NCBI RefSeq assembly: GCF_028416635.1
Contig: NZ_CP114013.1
Span: forward strand, 1,860,001 to 1,924,000
Direction: 5' to 3'
Length of the DNA: 64,000 nt
From: Baekduia alba
Lineage (GTDB): Bacteria > Actinomycetota > Thermoleophilia > Solirubrobacterales > Solirubrobacteraceae
The notes beneath the pieces are model-generated. The model made no database searches and had not been told where the DNA came from. It worked only from the letters and a program-made list of their open reading frames with translations. Of this stretch, positions 41,983 through 50,111 are shown piece after piece (position 1 is the first letter of the stretch; every line of letters starts with the position of its first letter). Position numbers and translations under genes: made by a program.

Positions 41983-42738
41983 ATGAGCGCGACGACGCCG
42001 AGCCAGCCGATCCTGGTCACGATCCCGATCAGCCACTTCTGCGAGAAGGCGCGGTGGGCGCTGGACCGCGCGGGCGTGGGCTACGAGGAGCGCCGCCACC
42101 TGCCCGCGATCCACCGCCTGGCCGTCCGGCGCGCGGGCGGCAAGCTGACGGCGCCGGTGCTCGTGTGCCCGGAGGGCGAGGTCGTCGCGGAGTCGTCGGA
42201 CATCGTCGCGTGGGCCGACGCGCGGGCGCGGGGCGGCGGCCGGATCGCGCTGGGCGCCGAGGCACGGGCGCTGGCCGACGACTACGACGCGCGCCTCGGG
42301 CCGGCGACGCGGCTCTGGGTCTACCACGAGATGTTCGACTACCCCGAGCTCGTCGCGACGTCGATGACCGATGGCGTGCCGACCTGGGAGCGCCACGCGT
42401 TCCGCTTCGGCAACCGGGCGATCGCGTTCGCGGTGGCCAAGGTCCTGACGATCAACGACGAGACGGCGACGGAGGCGGAGGCGACGTTCCGCTCGATCTT
42501 CGCCTCGGTCGACGCGCTGCTGGCCGACGGCCGCCCGTACCTGGTGGGCGGCGCGTTCTCGATCGCCGACCTGACCTTCGCCGCGCTCGCGGCACCGCTG
42601 ATCGCCCCGCCGGAGTACGGCGTGAAGCTGCCGGCGGTCGAGGAGCTGCCGCCGGGCATGGTCGACGTCGTGCGCGAGCACCGCGCGTCGCCGGCCGGTC
42701 GGCACGCGCTGAAGATGTTCGCGACCGAGCGGCGCTAG
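41983..42738 (+). CDS. Glutathione-S-transferase-like protein
   Basis: About 251 residues. The N-terminal thioredoxin-like domain begins ILVTIPISHFCEKARWALDRAG, with the SHFCEKA motif occupying the thiol-binding site, then KLTAPVLVCPEGEVVAESSDIVAW, where the ESSDI corresponds to the glutathione-site E-S-x-x-I. A helical C-terminal domain has GGAFSIADLTFAALAAPL. Actinobacteria usually lack glutathione, so the natural thiol or a non-thiol role is open. ATG 41983 is taken as start; ATG 41968 is in frame. Confidence 0.8.
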   Translation: MSATTPSQPILVTIPISHFCEKARWALDRAGVGYEERRHLPAIHRLAVRRAGGKLTAPVLVCPEGEVVAESSDIVAWADARARGGGRIALGAEARALADDYDARLGPATRLWVYHEMFDYPELVATSMTDGVPTWERHAFRFGNRAIAFAVAKVLTINDETATEAEATFRSIFASVDALLADGRPYLVGGAFSIADLTFAALAAPLIAPPEYGVKLPAVEELPPGMVDVVREHRASPAGRHALKMFATERR

Positions 42739-43112
42739 CGGCGCAGGAGGCCGTCGAGGATCGCGGTGCGGTCCTCGTCGCCGAGCGCGAGCGGGCTCGC
42801 GGTCGTCGGCACGGTGGCCAGCTTCTCGGTGGCGGCGGCGATCTTGTCGGAGTGCTCGGCGCGGCCGCGGCGGATCGCGGCGTCGGAGGCCGGCAGCGCC
42901 GCGGCCAGCAGCGCCGACAGGCCGATGATCAGCTGCTGGGTGTCGGGGTCGAGGTCGAAGCCCAGGACGATCAGCACCGCCACGACGGCCTGGCCGAGCG
43001 CGAGCTTCTGGGGCAGGGTGACCTTGGGCGTGGCGAACGTCTGGTCGGGCGAGTCGTCGCTCTTGGGCAGCAGCGCGCGGAGCGCGGCGAAGAAGCGGGT
43101 GAGGAGGATCAT
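42735..43112 (-). CDS. Small membrane protein, partner of the upstream gene
   Basis: A 125-residue protein with an amphipathic start (MILLTRFFAALRALLPK), two hydrophobic helices (LGQAVVAVLIVLGFDL and LIIGLSALLAAALPA) and a charged tail. It resembles a holin in size and topology, but there is no phage context. Its ATG overlaps the stop of the preceding Thr/Ala-rich protein gene as ATGA, so the two are coupled and presumably act together. The stop shares CTAG with the GST gene. No family recognised. Confidence 0.7.
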   Translation of the reverse strand: MILLTRFFAALRALLPKSDDSPDQTFATPKVTLPQKLALGQAVVAVLIVLGFDLDPDTQQLIIGLSALLAAALPASDAAIRRGRAEHSDKIAAATEKLATVPTTASPLALGDEDRTAILDGLLRR

Positions 43113-44257
43113 TCGGGATCGGCGTCGTCGGCGTCGTCGTCCGCGACGGGCGGGGTGGCCGCGACGGGCGGTGGGGTGGTCGGCGCCGGGGGCGCGGCGG
43201 GCGTGAGGCGCAGCGCGGCGGCGGCCGCGCCCTCGGCGGCGTCCCGGGCCGTGCGCGCGGCGTCGGTGGCAGCGTCTTGGATGGCCTGCAGCGTGCTGGT
43301 GGACGCCACCGCCGGCAGCTGGCGCACCGCGGCGCCGGCGGCGATGGCGGCGGTCGCCTTGTCGGCGAGCTCCTTCCCGGTCGTCGCGTCGCCGCCGATC
43401 GTCGTGAAGAGGCGGGCGACGCGGTTGACGGCCTGGCCGACCTCGATCGCGTCGAGCGCCGCGGCGTTGCCCAGGACGCGGGCGGTGTCGATGCCGCTCA
43501 CGTCGGGGATCAGGTGCGCCTGGTCGGCGGCCGACTGCGCGTGGGCGGCCGCGTCCAACGCGGCGCGCACCGGCGAGCCGACGGACGGCAGCTCGGCGTC
43601 GTCGTCGGGCGGATCGTCGTCGCCACCGCCGCCGAAGGCCCGGGCGGTGACGAAGAAGAGCCCGATGCCGCCGAGCAGGAGGAACGCGAGGATCGCGGTG
43701 AGGTCGTCGGTGCTGCCGCCGTTGGAGGTCGTGGTGCTCGCGCCGGCGAGGGCCTGCTGGGCGGCGGCGGACTTGGCCTGGTCGTCGGCCTTGGCCTGCG
43801 TGACGGCCGTGGCCTTGGCGCTCTTGGCCTCGGCGTCGGCCTTGGCCTCGGCGTCGGCCTTGGCCTTGGCCTTGTCGGCGTTCGCCTTCGCCGCAGGCGT
43901 CGTCGCGGTCTTGGCGGTCGTGGTCGTCTTGGCGGTCGTCGTCGTGGTCTGCGTGGCGGTGGTCGTCGCGGTCGTCGCCGGCGCCGTCTTGGTCGCCGTG
44001 CCGGCCGGGACCGCGGTCGAGGCGGGCGCGGCGCTGCTCACCGCGCCGGCGGCGGCGACCTCGGTCGTCACCGTCGCCTGCAACGAGCCCTTGACGGTCA
44101 CGTTGGAGAACGCGGTCGTGGTCGTGCCGGCGCCGACCTGGCGCTCGACCTTCGTGTCGGAGACCAGATCCTTGGTGACGACGACCGCGACCGCGGCGGC
44201 CGCCAACGACCAGACGACGCACGCGATGGCCAGAAGGACCTTGCCAGCATCAGTCAT
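43109..44257 (-). CDS. Thr/Ala/Lys-rich membrane protein of unknown function
   Basis: A 382-residue protein in three parts. First comes an N-terminal anchor (VLLAIACVVWSLAAAAVAVVV) and a short domain. Then a low-complexity region (about residues 85-165) passes from Thr-rich (TTATQTTTTTAKTTTT) to Ala/Lys/Asp-rich (AKADAEAKADAEAKSAKA). Finally a second membrane helix (LTAILAFLLLGGIGLFFVTA) and an acidic, Ala-rich helical C-terminus ending in Pro/Asp repeats. The low-complexity part likely spans the cell wall. It is followed by, and coupled to, the small membrane protein gene. Confidence 0.7.
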   Translation of the reverse strand: MTDAGKVLLAIACVVWSLAAAAVAVVVTKDLVSDTKVERQVGAGTTTTAFSNVTVKGSLQATVTTEVAAAGAVSSAAPASTAVPAGTATKTAPATTATTTATQTTTTTAKTTTTAKTATTPAAKANADKAKAKADAEAKADAEAKSAKATAVTQAKADDQAKSAAAQQALAGASTTTSNGGSTDDLTAILAFLLLGGIGLFFVTARAFGGGGDDDPPDDDAELPSVGSPVRAALDAAAHAQSAADQAHLIPDVSGIDTARVLGNAAALDAIEVGQAVNRVARLFTTIGGDATTGKELADKATAAIAAGAAVRQLPAVASTSTLQAIQDAATDAARTARDAAEGAAAAALRLTPAAPPAPTTPPPVAATPPVADDDADDADPE

Positions 44258-44358
44258 TGCGCCGGCATCCTCGCAACGAAGCAGACAGAGCGCTGAGGAC
44301 GTTTCTCCCCCATGGGCGGGCGCCGAGGTCGGGCCCGGCGGACAACGCGGCGGAACGA

Positions 44359-44385
44359 CGACGGGCGCCCGGAGGGCGCCCGTCG
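44359..44385 (-). terminator. Hairpin terminator of the CoA-ligase/ferredoxin operon
   Basis: Perfect 12-bp arms CGACGGGCGCCC and GGGCGCCCGTCG surround a GGA loop, 6 bases beyond the ferredoxin stop on the minus strand. There is no U-tract, but the stem is very stable. Confidence 0.6.
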
Positions 44386-44391
44386 GAAACG

Positions 44392-44634
44392 CTAGGCCAG
44401 CGAGGCTTCGTTGTCGTACAGCTTGAGGACCTTCACCTGCTCCGGGGAGGTCGCGTCGATGCAGAGGCGGCAGAGGACGCATTCGTCGACGTTGCCTTCG
44501 ACGATCTGGACCTTGCCCTCGGCGTCGCCGTAGATGTCGACCGGGCAGACCTCGCGGAGCTTCGCCGCGATGGCGCTGTCGTCGACGATCGCGTCGGCGA
44601 CGTCGATTCCGATGAACGTTCCGTCGACTCTCAT
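44392..44634 (-). CDS. FixX-like single [4Fe-4S] ferredoxin
   Basis: An 80-residue ferredoxin-like protein. It has one CP motif (REVCPVDIYG) followed by VDECVLCRLCID (C-x2-C-x2-C), exactly the four cysteines for a single [4Fe-4S] cluster, arranged as in FixX/electron-transfer ferredoxins with the other half of the bacterial two-cluster fold missing. Its ATG overlaps the SucD-like stop as ATGA, making it the last gene of a three-gene operon. The physical partner is unknown; a 2-oxoacid oxidoreductase or ETF-linked step would fit the operon. Confidence 0.75.
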   Translation of the reverse strand: MRVDGTFIGIDVADAIVDDSAIAAKLREVCPVDIYGDAEGKVQIVEGNVDECVLCRLCIDATSPEQVKVLKLYDNEASLA

Positions 44635-45554
44635 GCGGCGCTCCTCTCGGCGAGCTTGGCCTTCATGATCTCCGGGATCTCGGAGATCTCCTCGGCCACC
44701 GTGATCCCAGCCTCCGCGAGGCGCGCGATCTTCTCGGTGGCGGTGTCCTCCTTGCCCTCCACGATCGTGCCGGCGTGGCCGAAGCTCATGCCCGGCATCT
44801 CGTCCATGAACCGGCCGGCCATGAACGCGACGATCGGCAGCCGCGAGTCGTTCTCGGTCACCCACCGCGCCAGCTCGGCCTCCATGCGGCCGCCGGGCTC
44901 GGTGTAGATGACGATGCCCTCGGTCTCCTCGTCGGCCTCGAACAGCGGCATCAGCTCGGCGTAGGTCGAGCCGATGATCGCGTCGCCGCCGATCGACACC
45001 GCGGTCGAGATCCCCAGGCCGGCGGCGCTGAGCGTCGACGACATCTCGGTCGTCATGCCGCCGCTGCGCGAGATGACGCCGATCGAGCCCTTCTTGTAGG
45101 ACTTCGCCGCGTCCTTCGCCGGGCCGCCGATGCCGCCCATCTTGATGACGTCGGGCACGATGATCCCGAGGCAGTTCGGGCCGATGATGCGCGCGCCGCG
45201 GAGGTTGGCGAGCTCGACCATCTGCGCGACGTCGCGGCGCGGGATGCGCTCGGTGACGATCACGATGATCTTGATGCCGTTCTCGATGGCCTCGAAGACG
45301 GCGTCCTTCGTGAACGCCGGCGGCACGGTCACCACCGAGCCGTCGATCGGCCGGCCGTGGTGCGCCACGGCCTGGGCGACCGTGTCGAACACCGGCACGC
45401 CGTGGACCTCACGGCCCAGCCGGCCCGGCGTCACGCCGCCGACGACCTTGGCGCCGGCGCCGTAGTCCAGGCACTCGCGCGTGAGGTTGACGGCCTCGCG
45501 GCCGGTGATGCCCTGGACGATGAACGTCGTCTCCGCGTCAACCAGGATCGACAT
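44631..45554 (-). CDS. Succinate/malate-CoA ligase alpha-subunit-like protein
   Basis: A 307-residue SucD-fold subunit. The CoA-binding N-terminus has VQGITGREAVNLTRECLDYG and VVGGVTPGRLGREVHGVPVF. IIGPNCLGIIVPD follows, then GSIGVISRSGGMTTEMSSTL, and the active-site phosphohistidine is in MSFGHAGTIVEG. It forms the alpha half of an ADP- or GDP-forming CoA ligase with the adjacent beta subunit. Sequence alone does not separate succinyl-CoA synthetase from malate-CoA ligase (MtkB). The nearby malyl-CoA-lyase-like gene keeps the second possibility open. The ATG shares a base with the beta stop (TGATG). Confidence 0.85.
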   Translation of the reverse strand: MSILVDAETTFIVQGITGREAVNLTRECLDYGAGAKVVGGVTPGRLGREVHGVPVFDTVAQAVAHHGRPIDGSVVTVPPAFTKDAVFEAIENGIKIIVIVTERIPRRDVAQMVELANLRGARIIGPNCLGIIVPDVIKMGGIGGPAKDAAKSYKKGSIGVISRSGGMTTEMSSTLSAAGLGISTAVSIGGDAIIGSTYAELMPLFEADEETEGIVIYTEPGGRMEAELARWVTENDSRLPIVAFMAGRFMDEMPGMSFGHAGTIVEGKEDTATEKIARLAEAGITVAEEISEIPEIMKAKLAERSAA

Positions 45555-46765
45555 CAGGCCGCAGCTCCTTGGATCTTCTCGACCGCGCGCGACGCCGCCT
45601 CGTGCAGCGACACCGACCGGTCGGCGTACTCGACCCCGTACTTCTCGAGGATCTTGAAGCCCTCTTCCTCCCAGGCGCCCGGGATGCGGAAGATGGCGAT
45701 CTTCTCGGCGGGGTCCATGCCCAGCTCCAGGCAGGCGGCGATCACGCCGCGCGCCACGATGTCCACGCGCGTGTTCGACACGATCGACATCATCACGGCG
45801 ATCTTGTCGACGCCCGGCTTCGACAGCACCAACTTGGCCAACCCCTTGGCCTTGGACACCGACGGGTTGCCGCCGATCTCGCAGTAGTTGGCGGGCCGGC
45901 CGCCGTACTTGCGGACCGCGTCGAACAGCGTCAGCGAGCCGCCGCCGGCGCCGATGACCAACCCGAGGTTGCCGTCGAACTCGGTGACGTTGCCCGCGAC
46001 GCCGCGATGGTCCTGGGAGTCGACGGCCTCGCCGGCCAGCTCGAACGCGGTGGGCTCGCGCGCCTCGCGGGTCTCGTCGTCGCCGACGCCCAAGTCCTTC
46101 AACAGCTGCTTGTGGCGGCCGCGGGCCTCGTTCTCCATGTCCATGTGGGCATCGAGCGCGATGAACGACCCGTCGGCCATGCGGGCCAGCGGGTTGATCT
46201 CGGCCAGCGTCATGTCGTTGTCGACGAACAGCTTGGCCAGCTTCGTGAGGATCGGCGTCAGCTTGTTGAGGGCGCTGCCGGTCACGCCGGTGGAGGCGAT
46301 GACCTCCTTGGCCTCGAAGTCGCCGAAGGGCAGGATGTTCGAGAAGTGGCGGCGCCCGACCTTGTCGGGCTGCTCCTCGGCGACCTGCTCGATGTCGATG
46401 CCGCCGATCGGCGAGAAGATCATCACCGGCTGCTTGCGCGTGCCGTCCCAGACGACGCCGGCGTAGTACTCCTGCTCGAACTCGGCCTTCGGGTCGACGA
46501 GCACGCCGCGCGGCATGTGCCCGTTGATCTCGAGCTGGAGGATGTCCTTGGCGTGCGCTTCGGCCTCCTCCGGCGTGTCGGCGAACTTGACGCCGCCGGC
46601 CTTCATGCGGCCTCCGGAGAGGACCTGGGACTTGATGACGGTGCTGGAGCCGATGCGGGCGGCGATCTCCTTCGCCTCCTGCGGGTCGGTCGTGAATCCG
46701 TAGTCGGTGACGGGAATTCCGGCCCGCTTGACGATCTCGCGGGCTTCGTACTCGAAGAATCTCAA
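45554..46765 (-). CDS. Succinate/malate-CoA ligase beta-subunit-like protein
   Basis: A 403-residue ATP-grasp subunit. It starts RFFEYEAREIVKRAGIPV, then VIKSQVLSGGRMKAGGVKFA (ATP loop), MTLAEINPLARMADGSFIAL (metal site) and GLVIGAGGGSLTLFDAV, then GGNPSVSKAKGLAKLVLSKP toward the C-terminal CoA-ligase domain. Length is slightly above SucC. The TTG start at 46765 is supported by CCGGAGG ten bases upstream, and a TATAGGCT element at about 46810-46817 may be its promoter. It is the first gene of the beta-alpha-ferredoxin operon. The pairing with a ferredoxin is unusual for a housekeeping TCA-cycle enzyme. Confidence 0.85.
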   Translation of the reverse strand: MRFFEYEAREIVKRAGIPVTDYGFTTDPQEAKEIAARIGSSTVIKSQVLSGGRMKAGGVKFADTPEEAEAHAKDILQLEINGHMPRGVLVDPKAEFEQEYYAGVVWDGTRKQPVMIFSPIGGIDIEQVAEEQPDKVGRRHFSNILPFGDFEAKEVIASTGVTGSALNKLTPILTKLAKLFVDNDMTLAEINPLARMADGSFIALDAHMDMENEARGRHKQLLKDLGVGDDETREAREPTAFELAGEAVDSQDHRGVAGNVTEFDGNLGLVIGAGGGSLTLFDAVRKYGGRPANYCEIGGNPSVSKAKGLAKLVLSKPGVDKIAVMMSIVSNTRVDIVARGVIAACLELGMDPAEKIAIFRIPGAWEEEGFKILEKYGVEYADRSVSLHEAASRAVEKIQGAAA

Positions 46766-46844
46766 GGCGATACGCCTCCGGTCAGGGGGAGGTTCAGCGG
46801 CGCCGGAGCCTATACGTCGCGGCGCTCCGTGGGATGCTCGCCCC

Positions 46845-47408
46845 ATGGACTCACCTCTGGATCGCGTGCTGCCGCAGTTCGCCCACAGCGAGGTGCACGC
46901 CGTCGACGTGTCGGCGTCGCCGGAGCGGGTGTGGGCGGCGCTGCACGAGGTGACCGTCGCCGAGATGCCGGTCACGCGCGTGCTGACGCTGCTGCGCGGG
47001 CTCGGCTCGCGCGGGGCGCAGCGGCCGATCCTCCAGGCGTTCACCGCCCGCGGCTTCACGGTCGTGATCGACGAGGAGCCGCGCGCGTTGGCCGTCGTGG
47101 CCGCCGGCCAGCCGTGGCACCCCCGCGGCGGGGCGACCGTGGCGGTCGCCGACGTGGAGGCGGTGACGGCGTTCGCCCAGCCGGGCTACGTGCTGATGGC
47201 GCTGTCGTTCGGCCTGGAGTCGCTGGGCGGCCACGCCGCAGGCCGCACGCGCCTGACGACCGAGACGCGCGTGCACCCCACCGACCCGGCCGCCGCCCGG
47301 AAGTTCCGCCGCTACTGGTGGGCGATCCGCGCGGGCAGCGGCCTGATCCGCCACGACCTGCTGCGCGCGGTGCGCCGGCGGGCCGAGCAGGCGGCGACGA
47401 CGACCTAG
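46845..47408 (+). CDS. SRPBCC-like protein
   Basis: A 187-residue protein with the start-strand [20 protein letters not shown], the classic opening of START/SRPBCC proteins in which a strand runs into VWxx[21 protein letters not shown] follows, and the C-terminal helix is [20 protein letters not shown]. Such folds bind hydrophobic ligands in a deep cavity. No ligand can be proposed. It diverges from the CoA-ligase operon and converges on the CitE gene, sharing CTAG. Confidence 0.7.
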   Translation: MDSPLDRVLPQFAHSEVHAVDVSASPERVWAALHEVTVAEMPVTRVLTLLRGLGSRGAQRPILQAFTARGFTVVIDEEPRALAVVAAGQPWHPRGGATVAVADVEAVTAFAQPGYVLMALSFGLESLGGHAAGRTRLTTETRVHPTDPAAARKFRRYWWAIRAGSGLIRHDLLRAVRRRAEQAATTT

Positions 47409-48469
47409 GCGGTCGCCGGCGCGAAGCCGTAGGCCTCGGCCAGCTCCGGGTCCTTGGCGGCGAGCTGCTCGGCCAGGTCGACCATGACCTTGCACTGCTT
47501 CCAGGTCGCGTCGTCCTGCATCTTGCCGTCGATCATGTGCACGCCGCGGCCGTCCGGGATCGCCTCGAGGACCTTCTTGGCGAACAGCACCTCGGCCGGG
47601 TCGGGCGAGAAGACCTTCTTGGCGATGTCGATCTGGACCGGGTGCAGCGACCAGGCGCCGACGCAGCCGAGCAGGAACGCGGCGCGGAACTGCGCCTCGC
47701 AGGCGACCGTGTCCTTGATGTCGCCGAACGGCCCGTAGAACGGCAGCAGCCCGTTCATCGTGCAGGCGTCGACCATGCGCGCGATCGAGTAGTGCCACGG
47801 GTCCTGCTGGGCGGTGATGCGCGGCGCGTCCGGGTTGGCCGGGTCCGGGTCGCTCATCGACACGTAGCCCGGGTGGCCGCCGCCGACGCGCGTGGTCTTC
47901 ATCCGGCGCGACGCCGCGAGGTCGGCCGGGCCGAACGACATGCCCTGCATGCGCGGAGAGGCCGCGGCGATCTCCTCCAGGTGCGCGACGCCCTGCGCGG
48001 TCTCGAGCAGCGCGTGGATCAGGATCGGGCGCTTGACCCCGGCGCGCGCCTCGAGCTGGGCGAGCAGGCGGTCGACGTAGTGGATGTCCCACGGACCCTC
48101 GACCTTGGGGACCATGATGACGTCGAGCACGTCGCCGATCTCGGTGACGAGCGTCGTCAGGTCGTCCAGGACCCACGGCGACTCCAGCGAGTTGACCCGC
48201 GTCCACAGCTGCGTCTCGCCCAGGTCGACGGTCTTGCCGACCTTGACCAGGCCCTCGCGCGCGGCCTCCTTGCGGTCGACCGGCACGGCGTCCTCGAGGT
48301 TGCCGAGCACGATGTCCGCCTTGGCGATCGTGTCGGGCAGCTTGGCGACCATCTTCTCGTTCGACGCGTCGAAGAAGTGGATCATCCGCGAGGGCGGGAA
48401 CGGGATCTCGGTGACCGGATCGGGGGCGCCGACGGCCAGCGGCTTGAAGAAGTCTCGAGGGCTGCGCAT
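47405..48469 (-). CDS. Malyl-CoA lyase-like CitE-family protein
   Basis: A 354-residue HpcH/HpaI-CitE TIM-barrel enzyme. [20 protein letters not shown] contains the metal-site acidic residues, [16 protein letters not shown] and [19 protein letters not shown] the CoA/substrate lysine region, and [19 protein letters not shown] the second metal Glu. [15 protein letters not shown] follows, and [10 protein letters not shown] lies near the C-terminus. The large size and GPADL block fit (S)-malyl-CoA/beta-methylmalyl-CoA lyases or malyl-CoA thioesterase more than citrate lyase beta subunits. It would interconvert malyl-CoA with acetyl-CoA and glyoxylate. TAGCGT ends 7 bases before ATG, with a GTTGAC-N6-GTCAAC palindrome about 30 bases upstream. 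Confidence 0.8.
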   Translation of the reverse strand: MRSPRDFFKPLAVGAPDPVTEIPFPPSRMIHFFDASNEKMVAKLPDTIAKADIVLGNLEDAVPVDRKEAAREGLVKVGKTVDLGETQLWTRVNSLESPWVLDDLTTLVTEIGDVLDVIMVPKVEGPWDIHYVDRLLAQLEARAGVKRPILIHALLETAQGVAHLEEIAAASPRMQGMSFGPADLAASRRMKTTRVGGGHPGYVSMSDPDPANPDAPRITAQQDPWHYSIARMVDACTMNGLLPFYGPFGDIKDTVACEAQFRAAFLLGCVGAWSLHPVQIDIAKKVFSPDPAEVLFAKKVLEAIPDGRGVHMIDGKMQDDATWKQCKVMVDLAEQLAAKDPELAEAYGFAPATA

Positions 48470-48495
48470 GGCCGGAACGCTAGTCGAGATCGGCG

Positions 48496-48519
48496 TGCGT
48501 TGACCCGCCAGTCAACGCA
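48496..48519. promoter_or_regulatory. Operator-like palindrome upstream of the malyl-CoA-lyase gene (site 1)
   Basis: TGCGTTGAC-CCGCCA-GTCAACGCA has perfect 9-bp arms. Its core, CGTTGAC-N6-GTCAACG, is identical to the core of the palindrome at 50021-50048. It lies 27-50 bases upstream of the CitE-family start, about where a regulator would sit relative to the TAGCGT -10 element. It also overlaps the stop codon of the protease gene, so a terminator role is an alternative. Confidence 0.55.
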
Positions 48520-50005
48520 GGGTCAGGGTGCGCGAAGCCGTCGTCTTGACGGCGCCCTCGCGCACGACCACCAGCGCGTTGGCCCTGACGCGCTTCCCGC
48601 CGGCCAGCGCGCGCCTGCCCGCGGCCGTGAGCTTCAAGGTGATGGTCTTGGTTCCGGCCCGCTTGAACGTCGCGGTCGCCGTCGCGAGCGTCCTGCCCTT
48701 GCGGGTGACCGTGATCGTGACCGCGCCCGCGCCGCTGAGCCTGACCGAGAGGCGGTGCTGGGAGAGCGCGGAGAGCGTCGCGGTCGGCGCCTTGGCCTTG
48801 GCCTTCGGCTTCGGCGTCGCGACCGGGGCCGGCGCGGGCGCCGCGGGCGGCGGCGTGACCGGCTGCGCTGGAGCCGGCGGCGGCGCCGGCGCGTTCAAGG
48901 CCACCAACTTGGTGCCCGCCGCGCCGTCGCCGTCGAGCGCGAGCGTCGCGGCGCTGTCGCCGGCCCCGGTCGGCACGGCCCGCACGGCCACCGCGCACGT
49001 CTGGCCCGCCAGCAGGACGACCTGCGCGCAGCCGTCGCCGACGATCGCGAAGTCGCCCGCGCCGGCGCCGGTCAGGCGGGCGGCGGTGACCGACAGCGGC
49101 GCGGTGCCGGTGCTCGTCAGCGTCACGGTCTGCGGGTCGGTCGGCCCGCCCGCGGCGCTGCGGGTGAACGTCAGCGCGGGCGCGTCGACCGTCGCGTCCG
49201 TCGCCCAGCCGATCACCCCGTCGATGAAGCTCCGCATGGCCGCGACCTCGCCGTAGACGCCCGGGTGGGCCGCCTCGGCGCAGCCTGCGCCGTAGCTCGT
49301 GTCGCCGACCTGCACGGCGTGGCCGGCCGCGTCGGCGACGACCAGCGGGCCGCCGCTGTCGCCCTGGCAGGTGTCGATGCCGCCGGCCACCGTGTCGCCC
49401 GCGCAGAGCTCCACCGCCGGGCGGAACGTCGCGGGGTAGGCGGCGCCGCAGGCCGCGTCGCTCACCAGCGGCAGCGACACCTCCATCAGGTCCAGCGGGT
49501 AGCTCGGGCCGCTCGGGCCCGGGTCGGTGTCGCCCCAGCCGGCGGCCTGCGCGGTCCGGCCGGCCGCCCACAGCCCGCCGAGCGCCGGGACCGTGATGGG
49601 CATCAGCGGCAGCGTCTGCGGCGTGGCGAGCTCGAGCAGGGCCGTGTCGTTCTCGGTCGTCGCGTGGACGTAGGCCGGGTTGGGGTGGATCGCGGCGACG
49701 GCGACGCGCGTCCCCGTGTCGTCCAGGCGCTTGGTGTTCAGCAGCACCGCGACCTGGCTCGCGGTCTTGGCCTCGATGCAATGGGTCGCGGTCAGGACCC
49801 ACTGCGGCGCTACGAGCGTCCCGCCGCAGAACTGGTCGCCGAAGTCGTCGCGGGGCGAGCTCGCGGTCGACACGAGGCCGACGAGCGACGGCCACGACCC
49901 GGCCGGCGCGGTGTGGCCGCCCACGATGCGCTGCTGGGCCGAGGCGGCCGGCGCGAGCGCGAGCAGGGCGAGGACGACGACGAGCGGCAGACGGGTGGGG
50001 CGCAC
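48512..50005 (-). CDS. Secreted trypsin-like serine protease with C-terminal beta domains
   Basis: A 497-residue S1 protease. A cleavable signal peptide (LPLVVVLALLALAPAASA) is followed almost at once by RIVGG, so there is little or no propeptide. The triad is His75 (LTATHC), Asp120 (ENDTALLEL) and Ser217 (CQGDSGGPL). Beyond about residue 265 come a DUF11-like/Ig-like beta domain (QTVTLTSTGTAPLSVTAARL), a Pro/Ala/Lys linker, and a second beta domain with TLKLTAAGRRALAGGKRVRA, a repeat type common in secreted proteins of this bacterial group. GTG start. It is flanked on both sides by the same palindrome core. Confidence 0.9.
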   Translation of the reverse strand: MRPTRLPLVVVLALLALAPAASAQQRIVGGHTAPAGSWPSLVGLVSTASSPRDDFGDQFCGGTLVAPQWVLTATHCIEAKTASQVAVLLNTKRLDDTGTRVAVAAIHPNPAYVHATTENDTALLELATPQTLPLMPITVPALGGLWAAGRTAQAAGWGDTDPGPSGPSYPLDLMEVSLPLVSDAACGAAYPATFRPAVELCAGDTVAGGIDTCQGDSGGPLVVADAAGHAVQVGDTSYGAGCAEAAHPGVYGEVAAMRSFIDGVIGWATDATVDAPALTFTRSAAGGPTDPQTVTLTSTGTAPLSVTAARLTGAGAGDFAIVGDGCAQVVLLAGQTCAVAVRAVPTGAGDSAATLALDGDGAAGTKLVALNAPAPPPAPAQPVTPPPAAPAPAPVATPKPKAKAKAPTATLSALSQHRLSVRLSGAGAVTITVTRKGRTLATATATFKRAGTKTITLKLTAAGRRALAGGKRVRANALVVVREGAVKTTASRTLTLR

Positions 50006-50020
50006 GAGCCAACACTCTGC

Positions 50021-50048
50021 CGTCCGTTGACTGACGAGTCAACGGACG
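50021..50048. promoter_or_regulatory. Operator-like palindrome between protease and MaoC genes (site 2)
   Basis: Perfect 12-bp arms CGTCCGTTGACT and AGTCAACGGACG flank GACG. The core CGTTGAC-N6-GTCAACG matches site 1 at 48496-48519. It lies 64-91 bases upstream of the MaoC start and 16 bases upstream of the protease GTG, so it could control either divergent gene. Confidence 0.6.
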
Positions 50049-50111
50049 TGCGATCCCTGGCATCCTTCCCGGTCCTGACGTCGTACCGAGACCTCTTGAG
50101 GAGACAACGAG

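Noticed and set aside
42735-43112. A phage holin
   Set aside because: Size and two helices fit, but there is no endolysin or phage gene nearby and the gene is coupled to a non-phage membrane protein.
48496-50048. The two GTTGAC palindromes as terminal repeats of a transposable element
   Set aside because: No transposase or target-site duplication is seen and the sequences outside the core differ; kept only as an alternative to the operator explanation.
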